From: Gordonia amarae NBRC 15530
Lineage (GTDB): Bacteria; Actinomycetota; Actinomycetes; Mycobacteriales; Mycobacteriaceae
DNA: 64,000 nucleotides
Direction: 5' to 3'
NCBI RefSeq assembly: GCF_000241345.1
Contig: NZ_BAED01000071.1
Span: forward strand, 1 to 64,000
Made by a program: the position numbers and the translations under genes. Positions 51,258 to 63,655 of this stretch are shown here, in pieces (within the stretch, counting starts at the first letter, position 1; each line of letters begins with the position of its first letter). The notes beneath the pieces were generated by a model. The model was given only the letters and a program-made list of their open reading frames with translations. It did no database searches and was not told the DNA's origin.

Positions 51258-52919
51258 ATGCCCCCAACAGCTCTCAAAGGAACACCGGTCGTCGGCGGCA
51301 TCGCCTACGGTCCGGCACTGTGGCCCGGTGAGCGGCCCGCGTTCACCCCTGACAGCGCCGAGATCCCAGAGAGTGAGCGCGACGCCGAGGCGAAGCGGTT
51401 CGCCGATGCCGCGGCCGCGGTGGCCGGCCGGTTGCGTGACCGGGCGTCGGCGTCCACCGGCGTCGCGGCCGAGGTCCTGTCCGCGACCGCGGGCCTGGCC
51501 GAGGACCGCGGCTGGGTGGGCGCGGCCAAGAAGCTGATCGCCAAGGGTGCGCAGGCCCCGGCCGCCGCGATCGCGGCCACCGACGAGTTCGCCGCCCTGT
51601 TCACCAAGCTCGGCGGCCTGATGGCCGAACGGGTCACCGACCTCCACGACGTGCGCGACCGGGTGGTGGCCGAACTGCTGGGCGTACCCGAACCCGGTGT
51701 GCCGGTCCCGGATACGCCGTCCATCCTGGTGGCCGACGATCTGGCGCCCGCCGACACCGCCGGACTCGATCCCGCGCTGGTGATCGCGCTGGTCACCCGG
51801 CTCGGTGGGCCGACCAGCCACACCGCGATCATCGCGCGGCAACTCGGCATTCCCTGCGTGGTGGCGGTCGCGGACCTCGCCGAGGTGGGCGCGGGCACAG
51901 CCATCCTGGTGGACGGCACCACCGGTGTGGTGGAGATCGAACCCGACGAGGAGCAGTCACGATCGCGGGTGGACGAGAGCCGTCGGGCCGCGGAGGCGGC
52001 CGCCACGTGGTCGGGGCCCGGTCAGACCGCCGACGGCCACACGGTGGCGATCCTGGCGAATGTCGCCGACGGGACGTCGGCGCGTGCCGCCACCGATCAC
52101 CCCGTCGAGGGGGTGGGGCTGTTCCGCACCGAGCTTGCGTTCCTGGACCGGGCCGACGAACCGTCCGTGGACGAGCAGGCGGCGCTGTACCGCGAGGTGA
52201 TCGACGCCTTCGAGGGCCGCAAGGTGGTGATCCGCACCCTGGACGCCGGATCGGACAAGCCGCTCAAGTTCGTCTCGCAGGAGCACGAACCCAACCCGGC
52301 GATGGGCGTGCGCGGCAACCGGATCGCATCGGTGCATCCGGACATCCGAACCCATCAGCTCGATGCGATCGCCCGGGCCGCCGAGAACGCAAGCGCCACA
52401 CCGTGGGTGATGGCCCCGATGATCGCCGGCGCCGGCGAGGCGGAGGAATTCGCCGCCGAGGTGCGCAGCCGCGGACTCGTGGCCGGAGTGATGATCGAGA
52501 TCCCCGCGGCGGCGGTGCTGGCGCCCGCCATCCTGTCCAAGGTGGATTTCGTCTCGATCGGCACCAACGACCTGACCCAGTACACGATGGCGGCCGACCG
52601 GATGTCGGCCGAGCTGGCGGCCTTCACCGATCCCTGGCAACCGGCGGTCCTGAACCTGGTGGCCAACGTGGCGCGGACGGGTAAGGAACTCGGCAAACCG
52701 GTCGGCGTGTGCGGGGAGGCCGCGGCCGATCCTCTGCTGGCGTGCGTACTGGTTGGCCTCGGCGTGACCTCGCTGTCGAGTGCGCCGGTCGCGGCTGCCG
52801 CGGTGGGCGCCCGGCTCGCGCAGACGAGCAGCGACCAGTGCCGGGAGGCCGCCGATGCCGCGCTGGCCGCCGAGGATCCGGAGGCGGCGCGCACCGCGGT
52901 GGCGGCGATCCTGCTGTAG
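51258..52919 (+). CDS. ptsI: PTS enzyme I (phosphoenolpyruvate-protein phosphotransferase)
   Basis: Takes phosphate from PEP and gives it to HPr (553 aa). The phosphohistidine is His188 in LGGPTSHTAIIARQLGIP. The PEP-binding barrel shows VGLFRTELAFLDR, VVIRTLDAGSDKPLKF, NPAMGVRGNRI, VSIGTNDLTQYTMAADR and VCGEAAADP. ATG 51258 follows AAGGATGGTGG; the frame to 51216 is unlikely. It is divergent from the fru operon and completes the phosphotransfer chain. Confidence 0.96.
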   Translation: MPPTALKGTPVVGGIAYGPALWPGERPAFTPDSAEIPESERDAEAKRFADAAAAVAGRLRDRASASTGVAAEVLSATAGLAEDRGWVGAAKKLIAKGAQAPAAAIAATDEFAALFTKLGGLMAERVTDLHDVRDRVVAELLGVPEPGVPVPDTPSILVADDLAPADTAGLDPALVIALVTRLGGPTSHTAIIARQLGIPCVVAVADLAEVGAGTAILVDGTTGVVEIEPDEEQSRSRVDESRRAAEAAATWSGPGQTADGHTVAILANVADGTSARAATDHPVEGVGLFRTELAFLDRADEPSVDEQAALYREVIDAFEGRKVVIRTLDAGSDKPLKFVSQEHEPNPAMGVRGNRIASVHPDIRTHQLDAIARAAENASATPWVMAPMIAGAGEAEEFAAEVRSRGLVAGVMIEIPAAAVLAPAILSKVDFVSIGTNDLTQYTMAADRMSAELAAFTDPWQPAVLNLVANVARTGKELGKPVGVCGEAAADPLLACVLVGLGVTSLSSAPVAAAAVGARLAQTSSDQCREAADAALAAEDPEAARTAVAAILL

Positions 52920-52936
52920 CCACCGCCACCCGTCAA

Positions 52937-52974
52937 CGCCCTCGGCCCCGGAGAAACCTCCGGGGCCGAGGGCG
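52937..52974. terminator. terminator after ptsI
   Basis: Perfect 17-bp stem (52937-52953 with 52958-52974), AAAC loop, followed by TTTCGT. It lies between converging ptsI and lexA. Confidence 0.85.
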
Positions 52975-52991
52975 TTTCGTGGCTGTGAGGG

Positions 52992-53675
52992 TCAGATGCG
53001 TCGCATGACGGTGACGACCTTGCCGAGGATCGCGGCCTCGTCGCCGGGGATCGGCTGGAAGTGCTCGTTGTGCGGCATCAGCCAGACATGTCCGTCTTTG
53101 CGCTTGAATGTCTTGACGGTGGCTTCGCCGTCGAGCATCGCGGCGACGATGTCACCGTTGTCGGCGACGTTCTGCTGGCGCACCACCACCCAGTCGCCGT
53201 CGCAGATGGCGGCGTCGATCATCGACTCGCCGACGACCTTCAGCATGAAGAGCGATCCCTCGCCCACCAGCTCACGCGGCAGCGGGAACACATCCTCCAC
53301 AGCCTCTTCCGCGAGGATCGGGCCGCCGGCGGCGATCCGGCCGAGTACCGGGACGAAGGTGGGTTCGGGCAGGTTCGAACCGATCGCGGCGACCTTGGCC
53401 TGCGACTGGTCGGACTCCTGGATATTGACCGCGCGCGGACGATTGTGATCGCGCTTGAGCAGACCCTTGCGTTCGAGTGTGCGCAACTGGTGGGCCACCG
53501 ACGACGTGGAGGCCAGACCGACCTCGTCGCCGATCTCCCGGATGCTGGGCGGGTAGCCCCGCTCACGCACAGAGGTCCGGATGACCTCGAGCACCGCGCG
53601 CTGCCGGGGCGTCAGCGATTCCTCTGCCACAACGACATCGGATGTGCCGGACGCGTCTCCGGTCTTCTCACTCAT
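52992..53675 (-). CDS. lexA: SOS repressor LexA
   Basis: Represses DNA-damage genes until RecA filaments trigger self-cleavage (227 aa). The winged helix is ERGYPPSIREIGDEVGLASTSSVAHQL. The cleavage site is Ala-Gly in GRIAAGGPILAEE near residue 113, the catalytic Ser in VVGESMIDA near 149 and the Lys in ATVKTFKRK near 186. ATG 53675 has AGGAGAGAA upstream. It faces the LysM gene across two SOS boxes. Confidence 0.97.
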   Translation of the reverse strand: MSEKTGDASGTSDVVVAEESLTPRQRAVLEVIRTSVRERGYPPSIREIGDEVGLASTSSVAHQLRTLERKGLLKRDHNRPRAVNIQESDQSQAKVAAIGSNLPEPTFVPVLGRIAAGGPILAEEAVEDVFPLPRELVGEGSLFMLKVVGESMIDAAICDGDWVVVRQQNVADNGDIVAAMLDGEATVKTFKRKDGHVWLMPHNEHFQPIPGDEAAILGKVVTVMRRI

Positions 53676-53787
53676 GGATGTTCTCTCCTGTCGGTCAGAC
53701 CTGCCGGTCACGTCGCCCGGATCGGGTGTTCTGGCGTGATTCGTCGAGATATTCGAACGCCAGCGTAGTCGAACTGCGACCCGCGTA

Positions 53788-53803
53788 CCAAACGTTTGTT
53801 CGA
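53788..53803. promoter_or_regulatory. LexA box (lexA side)
   Basis: Read on the minus strand, TCGAAC-AAAC-GTTTGG matches the SOS consensus TCGAAC-N4-GTTCGA except at the right edge. It lies about 115 bases upstream of lexA. Confidence 0.55.
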
Positions 53804-53841
53804 GATCCGTGCGACTTTGTCGTAGCCCCGTGGTAGAAATC

Positions 53842-53853
53842 GAACATCAGTTC
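53842..53853. promoter_or_regulatory. LexA box (LysM-gene side)
   Basis: GAAC-ATCA-GTTC inside TCGAACATCAGTTCAT, a perfect core, about 80 bases upstream of the LysM gene. A degenerate half-repeat, TCGAACAACTGATC, follows at once. Confidence 0.65.
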
Positions 53854-53932
53854 ATCGAACAACTGATCGAACATCCGGACGGATAGCCGGCCGGATCGGG
53901 CAACAGGAACGACAACCTCGGAGGTGGTGGCG

Positions 53933-54409
53933 ATGGCCACGACATTCGCAGAACACGCCCGCCGTGCGGCACCGACGCACGACCGCATCGCCCCGCGCCG
54001 GCCGGCCGGCAACCACGGCACGGCTGCGCGCCGGGTGGCTCCGCGGACCCCGGTGCCGGCCGGTACACGTTGTGCCGCACGAGGTCACGACCCACGCGAG
54101 ATCGCGTCGTGGGAGACCATCGCCCGACGCCGGTCTGTCGCCTCGGCAGTACTGGCCGGCGCGCTGCTGGCCGTCGTCACATGGCTGCTGGTCATCGTCG
54201 GCAACAACTACGCCGACGCGGTGGCTCCGGACCCCACCGGCAGTGCGCTCGTGCACGTCCGTTCGAACGAGTCGCTCTCCTCGGTCGCCGCCCGGGTCGC
54301 GCCCGGCTATCCCGTCGAAGCGGTCGTCGAACAGATCCGGGAGCTCAACGACCTGACCTCGTCCGGCCTGGTGCCCGGGCAGCCGCTCGTCGTGCCCCGA
54401 TATCGATGA
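53933..54409 (+). CDS. LysM membrane protein, SOS-type cell division suppressor (Rv2719c/DivS-like)
   Basis: A 158-aa protein with a basic cytoplasmic head, one membrane helix (about 64-85, SVASAVLAGALLAVVTWLLVIV) and an outer LysM domain (LVHVRSNESLSSVAARVAP to VPGQPLVVPRY). Same divergent position beside lexA as Rv2719c and the C. glutamicum divS gene, whose products block division during the SOS response. The SOS box upstream supports this. ATG 53933 lies five bases after GGAGGTGG. LysM would bind septal peptidoglycan. Confidence 0.85.
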   Translation: MATTFAEHARRAAPTHDRIAPRRPAGNHGTAARRVAPRTPVPAGTRCAARGHDPREIASWETIARRRSVASAVLAGALLAVVTWLLVIVGNNYADAVAPDPTGSALVHVRSNESLSSVAARVAPGYPVEAVVEQIRELNDLTSSGLVPGQPLVVPRYR

Positions 54410-54618
54410 GTGCGGTACCGAGGAACCCGGTGCCGACGGGCCGCGACCCCGGCGACGGGTCGGGAAACAGGCGCTGTGACAGGGCGCCCACCGTCAGGGG
54501 TACATCGAGCGCCTCGCTGAACGGCGGTATTCTCATGCCACAGGGTCCAGTCGGAAACCGACACGGTGTGACCGTTCCGCGGTGCGCCGGCGCGCCCCGC
54601 GACGGTCATGAGGACAAC

Positions 54619-55104
54619 ATGCGCTGCCCGTTTTGCCGCAACGAAGACACCAAGGTCATCGACTCACGTGTCGCCGACGAAGGGCAGGCGATCCGGCGCA
54701 GGCGGGCCTGCCAGGAGTGCGGCCGCCGATTCTCCACCGTCGAAAGTGCCGTGCTGTCGGTGGTCAAACGCAACGGCGTCACCGAGCCGTTCAGTCGCGA
54801 GAAAGTGATGCGAGGTGTGCGCCGGGCCTGCCAGGGCCGGCACGTCGACGAGGATTCCCTCGCCCTGCTCGCGCAGAAGGTCGAGGAGGCCATCCGGGCC
54901 TCGGGCTCGGCCGAGATCCCCAGCAACGAGGTCGGTCTGGCGATCCTCGGCCCGCTGCGCGACCTTGACGAGGTGGCGTACCTGCGGTTCGCCTCGGTGT
55001 ACCGCTCGTTCGACTCCGTCGAGGACTTTCAGCGCGAGATCGACGACCTGCGTGGCGTCTCGGGTGCGACGGCACCGGCGGAGGCGGGATCCGAACGGGC
55101 CTGA
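54619..55104 (+). CDS. nrdR: transcriptional repressor NrdR
   Basis: Zinc-ribbon and ATP-cone regulator of ribonucleotide reductase genes (161 aa). The zinc ribbon is MRCPFCRNEDTKVIDSR and RRACQECGRRFSTVE, with four Cys. The ATP-cone starts VVKRNGVTEPFSREKVMRGV and ends near EVAYLRFASVYRSF. ATG 54619 matches homologues; the frame extends far upstream through non-homologous sequence. About 210 bases separate it from the LysM gene with no recognised element. Confidence 0.97.
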   Translation: MRCPFCRNEDTKVIDSRVADEGQAIRRRRACQECGRRFSTVESAVLSVVKRNGVTEPFSREKVMRGVRRACQGRHVDEDSLALLAQKVEEAIRASGSAEIPSNEVGLAILGPLRDLDEVAYLRFASVYRSFDSVEDFQREIDDLRGVSGATAPAEAGSERA

Positions 55105-55129
55105 CCCCGCCGGCCGCCGCCGCGCCTTG

Positions 55130-59128
<3,999 letters not shown>

Positions 59129-59192
59129 GATGTGTTCAGGATAGTGGGGGACCCAGATCACACCGTCATCGCTCACCGGGCATGATTGCTGC

Positions 59193-60422
59193 ATGGATGA
59201 TTCGTTCTGGCATGGCATGGCCGACATGGGTTCCGTCGTCGCGAACGGACGGTTCGTGGTGGCGCGCGCGGAGGGCACCCGCATCTGGGACACCGACGGC
59301 AACGAGTACCTCGATGCGACGGCGGGTCTGTGGTTCGCCAACGTCGGACACGGCCGCACCGAGGTCGCACAGGCCGTCGCCGACCAATTGTCCAAGGTGG
59401 CGCACTTCTCGGGGTTCGGGGACATCGCCGCCGACGTCACCCTCGAACTCGCCGACAGGCTCGGCGACATCGCACCCGTGCCCGGCAGCAAGGTGTTCTT
59501 CACCTCCGGCGGCAGCGACTCGATCGACACCGCCGCCAAACTGGCCCGCCGGTACTGGCACGAGCTGGGCCAGCCGGAGAAGAAGATCATCGTCGGCCGC
59601 ACCAAGGGCTACCACGGCATGCATGTTGCCGGCACCTCGCTGGCCGGAATCCCGCTCAACCGTGAGGGTTACGGCGAACTCATGCCCGACACCGAGACGG
59701 TCGACTGGGACAATGCGAAAAGTCTCCTCGGACTGATCGAACGGCTCGGTGCCGACCGCATCGCGGCCTTCTTCTGCGAACCGATCATCGGTGCCGGCGG
59801 CATCTACCTGCCGCCCGAGGGCTACCTCGACGAGGTGCGCCAGATCTGCCGCGACCACGACGTGCTGTTCGTCGCCGACGAGGTGATCACCGGTTTCGGT
59901 CGTATCGGCGGCTCCTGGTTCGCGTCGTCGCGATTCAGCCTCGAACCGGACATCATGACCACCGCCAAGGGGCTGACCTGTGGTTACGTGCCGATGGGTG
60001 CGGTGTTCATCAGCCCGCGCGTTGCCGAACCGTTCTACTCCGGCGGTGTCTGGTGGCGCCACGGCTACACCTACGGCGGCCACGCCGGTGCCGCCGCGGC
60101 GTCGATGGCCGTCCTGGACATCATCGAACGCGAGCACCTCCTCGACGAGTCGCTGCGTCTCGAAAGCGATCTGGCCGCGGCGCTCTCACCGCTGGCCGAC
60201 CTCGACACCGTCTCGGAGGTCCGCACCGGTCTGGGCGCGGTCTCGGCGATCCAGCTCGCCGACCCGGCCGAGGGCCCGGCGATGAATGGCCGCATGCGTG
60301 CACAGGGTGTCACCGGCCGCGTCTGCGGCCAGGGCGCCCTGCAGATCTCCCCGGCGTTCGTGATGACCACGGAGGAGACCAAGGAACTCGCCGACCGCCT
60401 CAGGGCCGCCCTCACGTTCTGA
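59193..60422 (+). CDS. class III PLP-dependent aminotransferase
   Basis: A 409-aa enzyme. PLP phosphate is held by VFFTSGGSDSIDTAAKLAR. FVADEVITGFGRIGGSW carries the Asp that pairs with the PLP nitrogen, and Lys259 in MTTAKGLTCGYVPMGAV is the Schiff-base Lys. The start, MADMGSVVANGRFVVARAEG, resembles omega-amino-acid:pyruvate aminotransferases acting on diamines, beta-alanine or similar amines; the actual substrate is unknown. It is divergent from hrpA with 64 bases between starts. Confidence 0.88.
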   Translation: MDDSFWHGMADMGSVVANGRFVVARAEGTRIWDTDGNEYLDATAGLWFANVGHGRTEVAQAVADQLSKVAHFSGFGDIAADVTLELADRLGDIAPVPGSKVFFTSGGSDSIDTAAKLARRYWHELGQPEKKIIVGRTKGYHGMHVAGTSLAGIPLNREGYGELMPDTETVDWDNAKSLLGLIERLGADRIAAFFCEPIIGAGGIYLPPEGYLDEVRQICRDHDVLFVADEVITGFGRIGGSWFASSRFSLEPDIMTTAKGLTCGYVPMGAVFISPRVAEPFYSGGVWWRHGYTYGGHAGAAAASMAVLDIIEREHLLDESLRLESDLAAALSPLADLDTVSEVRTGLGAVSAIQLADPAEGPAMNGRMRAQGVTGRVCGQGALQISPAFVMTTEETKELADRLRAALTF

Positions 60423-60483
60423 TATGGACACCGAGGATCTCCCGGAGATTGACGTCGAACTCAGCGCGATCGGTGCTTTGGGG

Positions 60484-61239
60484 TCAGCCGAGCGTGGTGT
60501 CGAACAGCTCTCGTAGGGCGGTGAAGTGCCGTTCGGCGGCGTCGTGGTGGTAGGCGTCGGTGTCGGCCATGGTGTAGCCGTGCGGGGCGTCCGGATAGAC
60601 GGAGGTGTCGTGGGGGATGCCTGCGTCGGTGAGTGCTTCGTCGAAGGCGGCGATCGCCTCGGGCGGCATTCCGTGGTCATTGTCGGCGTGGATCGCCAGG
60701 ACCGACGCGGTGATGCCGGTGAGGTTGCGGTGCGGGCTGATGTCGTCGTCGGTGACCAGTCCGCCCGTGTGGAACATGCCGATCGCACCTACATCGTCGG
60801 GTCGCGCCGCACCGGCGAGGAGGGCGAGCCGGCCGCCCATGCAGTATCCGGTGACCCCGATCGGGCCCGCATCGACACCGGGAAGTGACCGCAGCGCGTC
60901 GACGTAGTGGCCGAGGTCCTTGCGCGCCAGATCCGGGGTGAGCGCAGCCATCTGTGGCCGGACCTTGGCGAAGGCCGCCTCGCGTGCGCCCGGACCGCGC
61001 AACTCGGCGTCCGGTGCCAGCTCGGCGGCCGACCCGCCGCGATAGAACAGATGCGGCACCAGGACGATATAGCCCCACTCCGCGATGCGGTCGGCCATCG
61101 TCCTGGTCTGCACGCGCAGCCCGAACACATCGACGATGAACAACACGCCGGGATAGGTGCCGCCGCCTGCCGGCCTGGCGACGTATGCCTCGGTAGGGCC
61201 GTCGCCGGCGCTGATCGTGATGGTTTCGCTGACCGTCAT
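60484..61239 (-). CDS. dienelactone hydrolase family protein
   Basis: A 251-aa alpha/beta hydrolase. The nucleophile Cys133 lies in VTGYCMGGRLAL, and the other triad members appear to be the Asp in IHADNDHGMPP and the His in YPDAPHGYTM. A Cys nucleophile is typical of carboxymethylenebutenolidase, but no aromatic-ring cleavage genes are nearby, so the substrate is open. ATG 61239 has an AAGGAC site. It converges on the aminotransferase gene with 61 bases between. Confidence 0.85.
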   Translation of the reverse strand: MTVSETITISAGDGPTEAYVARPAGGGTYPGVLFIVDVFGLRVQTRTMADRIAEWGYIVLVPHLFYRGGSAAELAPDAELRGPGAREAAFAKVRPQMAALTPDLARKDLGHYVDALRSLPGVDAGPIGVTGYCMGGRLALLAGAARPDDVGAIGMFHTGGLVTDDDISPHRNLTGITASVLAIHADNDHGMPPEAIAAFDEALTDAGIPHDTSVYPDAPHGYTMADTDAYHHDAAERHFTALRELFDTTLG

Positions 61240-61362
61240 TGTCGTCCTTGCCGTTGAGTCGCTTCCGGATTCGTATTCGTGAACCTACGCCCGTAAGCAA
61301 TGCGCTGCACAGTCATCCGGGCCGGGCGATTCTGGGAGGCGACAGCGTCGTGACGGGCCACG

Positions 61363-61474
61363 GAAACATCGCAGCCCGGGTGCCGCGTAGCGGCGGGTTC
61401 ACCTTGGTGAGGCCGCCCTTGCGGACCACGTCATCGTGTGCGGCGGCGCAGTGTTCGCAGCCGTTGATGGTGGA
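61363..61474 (-). pseudogene. deleted partial copy of ahpD and its terminator
   Basis: Two blocks match the ahpD locus exactly and in the same orientation. Bases 61363-61388 equal 63014-63039 (26 bases, including one arm of the ahpD terminator). Bases 61402-61474 equal 63155-63227 (73 bases, coding for the ahpD active site around NGCEHCAAAHD). In the intact locus the blocks are 115 bases apart; here only 13 bases separate them, so the copy has lost the 3' end of the gene. The rest of the 61240-61572 gap holds only the cassette promoter. Confidence 0.85.
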
Positions 61475-61536
61475 GATGGTGGATACGGTTGCCGCGATCC
61501 GTAAGAGTCCTAGAAGCTGGTTCGTATGCGCAACGT

Positions 61537-61574
61537 ATGTCAGAATAGTTCCCGAGTAGGAAGTTTTCTGACAT
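61537..61574. promoter_or_regulatory. operator/promoter of the HTH-nucleotidyltransferase cassette
   Basis: ATGTCAGAA (61537-61545) and TTCTGACAT (61566-61574) are perfect 9-base inverted arms. The right arm overlaps the start codon of the HTH gene and the left contains a -10-like CAGAAT. Autorepression by the HTH protein is the natural reading. Confidence 0.5.
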
Positions 61575-62253
61575 GCCTGAACTGACCGCCAGACAGGTCG
61601 CCGAGCGTCTCGGAGTAACGAAACGCTATGCCCTCGACCTCCTCTACAACGGAGAAATCTCCGGTCGCCAACTTGTTAACGGTGTGTGGCTTGCTGACAG
61701 CGATTCCGTCGCGCGATATGAGATAGCCGGTAGGCGGGGTTCGGGTCGGACGCTCGATGCTTCGACTGGGTGGGCCTTGTTGTGGGAACTATCGGGACGC
61801 AAAGCTTACTGGCTCAGCGGCAGTACCCGCGCACGAGTTCGCAGGCGTTTGCGCGAGTCTGATGTTGAGGCGATAGCAACTGCCGTTGCGAGCCGTTCGA
61901 CTGCGCACCGATTCACTGCCGCCAATCCTGAACGTGCGATGTCCGGACTCATACGCACCGGTCGTGCTGCCGCCGACGTAGTCGATTCGGAGCTGATCGA
62001 GGATCATCGCTGGGTATGTGGGTACGTGCGAAGCGGTACTGTCGACGAGTATGCCAAGAGCCACTTCATGATTCCCAAGCTCACCGGGAACGATGTGATC
62101 TACGACAACACTCTCCCTGTCGACTACGTCGACGATGTCATGCCGCCGGCAGTTGTCGCCGCCGACCTGGCACACAGTACCGATACCCGCGAACGGAGCG
62201 CCGGGCTGCGAGCTCTGGAGCGAATGAGACAGGCATGGCTGGCCGAGAACTGA
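61573..62253 (+). CDS. helix-turn-helix protein, probable antitoxin of an AbiE-like pair
   Basis: A 226-aa protein. Residues 1-50 are an excisionase/MerR-like winged HTH (ELTARQVAERLGVTKRYALDLLYNGEISGRQL and WLADSDSVARYE). The remainder is a separate domain with no family I recognise (WLSGSTRARVRRRLRESDVEAIATAV, later HFMIPKLTGNDVIYDNTLPVDYVDD). Its last 19 bases overlap the nucleotidyltransferase gene, the usual layout of an antitoxin before its toxin. An inverted repeat overlaps the start. Composition is less GC-rich than the flanks, suggesting transfer. The antitoxin role is inferred from the pairing. Confidence 0.65.
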   Translation: MPELTARQVAERLGVTKRYALDLLYNGEISGRQLVNGVWLADSDSVARYEIAGRRGSGRTLDASTGWALLWELSGRKAYWLSGSTRARVRRRLRESDVEAIATAVASRSTAHRFTAANPERAMSGLIRTGRAAADVVDSELIEDHRWVCGYVRSGTVDEYAKSHFMIPKLTGNDVIYDNTLPVDYVDDVMPPAVVAADLAHSTDTRERSAGLRALERMRQAWLAEN

Positions 62254-62984
62254 CCATCCTTATGGCGGACGATGACCGCATTCCGGCGTGGCGCACCGTC
62301 GTCGAGGTTGCAGAATCGGGCGTCTCGCAAGATTGGACCCTCGTCGGCGGTCTGATGGTCGCAGCTCACGCGCGCAGAGCGGGTGTCGTGATGCGGCGTC
62401 CGACTGAGGACGTCGACGTCCTGGTGGACTACCTCGCTGATCGGGGGAGTTTGTCCAGGGCGAGGACAGGGCTGATGCGACTGGGGTTCGAACTCAGTGA
62501 TAGTGAGAAGCACGCATACCGCTTTCTACACGTCGACGGACGCAAGCTCGATCTGATGGTCGCAGACCATTTGCCCTCGCGCATGCAACCGAGGATGGAT
62601 CGGAGACCTGCGTTCGGGGCGCCGGCGGGCGAGCAGGCGATTAGACGGCGCGACGTCTGCGATCTTCAGTTCTCTTCCGGCCGGGCGGCTCGGGTCGGAG
62701 TTCCGGACGAACTTGGCGCGCTCGTCGCGAAGGGCGCAGCTTGGCTCGTCGACCGTCGGGACCGTGAACGACATCTGGATGATTCTGCGGTCTTGTTGGC
62801 GTGTACAGATGCCTCCGCCCTGGACTATGCCTCGATGAGCAAGAACGATCGGAAACGACTTCGGGCGATCATCGGTGAGCTGGACGATCCTGCCCACCTG
62901 TCGTGGGTCAATCTCGATCACTCAGATCGTGAGCACGGGCTGGATACGTTGGTGCTGTTGAGGCAAGCATTGGGCTTTGTGTAG
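62235..62984 (+). CDS. nucleotidyltransferase-fold protein (AbiEii-like toxin candidate)
   Basis: A 249-aa protein with the minimal nucleotidyltransferase signature WTLVGGLMVAAHARRAG then RRPTEDVDVLVDYLAD: a GG turn, then the paired Asp of T-x-DVD that bind metal. A third acidic residue may be in RKLDLMVADH. The rest is helical with LGALVAKGAAWLVDR, similar to the K-AW-DR segments of AbiEii-type proteins. ATG 62235 lies inside the upstream gene with an AGAC-AGG site; ATG 62262 is an alternative. Toxicity through nucleotide or tRNA modification is inferred. Confidence 0.68.
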   Translation: MAGRELTILMADDDRIPAWRTVVEVAESGVSQDWTLVGGLMVAAHARRAGVVMRRPTEDVDVLVDYLADRGSLSRARTGLMRLGFELSDSEKHAYRFLHVDGRKLDLMVADHLPSRMQPRMDRRPAFGAPAGEQAIRRRDVCDLQFSSGRAARVGVPDELGALVAKGAAWLVDRRDRERHLDDSAVLLACTDASALDYASMSKNDRKRLRAIIGELDDPAHLSWVNLDHSDREHGLDTLVLLRQALGFV

Positions 62985-63020
62985 GCCGGAGACTTTGGCC
63001 TCCGCCGCCGGGTGAAACAT

Positions 63021-63057
63021 CGCAGCCCGGGTGCCGCGTGTGCGGTACCGGGCTGCG
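63021..63057 (-). terminator. terminator after ahpD
   Basis: CGCAGCCCGG (63021-63030) and CCGGGCTGCG (63048-63057), perfect 10-bp arms, 15 bases beyond the ahpD stop on the minus strand. One arm is duplicated in the remnant at 61363. Confidence 0.6.
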
Positions 63058-63071
63058 GTGAGAGGTGAAAC

Positions 63072-63599
63072 TCAGGCGAGCGCTTCGGCGGCGGTGATGG
63101 CCTGGGCGACGCCCTGGACGGTGGCGGCGACCTTGACGGCCTCCCACACCTGCTCCTTGGTGAGGCCGCCCTTGCGGACCACGTCATCGTGTGCGGCGGC
63201 GCAGTGTTCGCAGCCGTTGATGGTGGACACGGCCAGGCTCCACAGCTCGAAGTCGACCTTGTCGACGCCCGGGTTGCCGATGATGTTCATCCGCAGCCCC
63301 ATCCGGACCTGGGCGTAGTCGTCGCCGAGGAAGCCCTTGGCCCGGTAGGCGACGTTGTTCATACCCATGATCGAGGCGGCGCCGAGTGCGGCGTTGAACG
63401 CCTCCTCCGACAGGGTATCGCCGGCTTCTTCGGAGATCTCACGAAGGACGGTGGCCGAGCGGGTGGCGGCCGCGGCGGCGAGGAACGTGCCCCACAGCTG
63501 CTGCTCGTTCAGTTCGGTCGACCGCGCCAGGGACCCGAGATTCAGCTTGAGATCCTTGGCGTACTCGGGGAGGGCTGCCTTCAGATTGTCGATGCTCAT
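63072..63599 (-). CDS. ahpD: alkyl hydroperoxide reductase AhpD
   Basis: A 175-aa carboxymuconolactone-decarboxylase-fold thiol protein that passes electrons to AhpC. The active site C130-E-H-C133 with H137 (NGCEHCAAAHD) matches the residue numbering of M. tuberculosis AhpD. MGMNNVAYRAKGFLGDDY is another family block. In mycobacteria AhpD is recharged by lipoamide through DlaT. ATG 63599 follows AAAGGCAAAG. It lies 56 bases behind ahpC and is surely co-transcribed with it. Confidence 0.96.
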   Translation of the reverse strand: MSIDNLKAALPEYAKDLKLNLGSLARSTELNEQQLWGTFLAAAAATRSATVLREISEEAGDTLSEEAFNAALGAASIMGMNNVAYRAKGFLGDDYAQVRMGLRMNIIGNPGVDKVDFELWSLAVSTINGCEHCAAAHDDVVRKGGLTKEQVWEAVKVAATVQGVAQAITAAEALA

Positions 63600-63655
63600 G
63601 TTCGGCGGCTTTGCCTTTCAGTCACAATGGATGGGCGCGATGGGTGATCGGTGGA

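Noticed and set aside
59129..59605. upstream extension of hrpA
   Set aside because: It would run antisense through the aminotransferase gene and lacks similarity to HrpA proteins.
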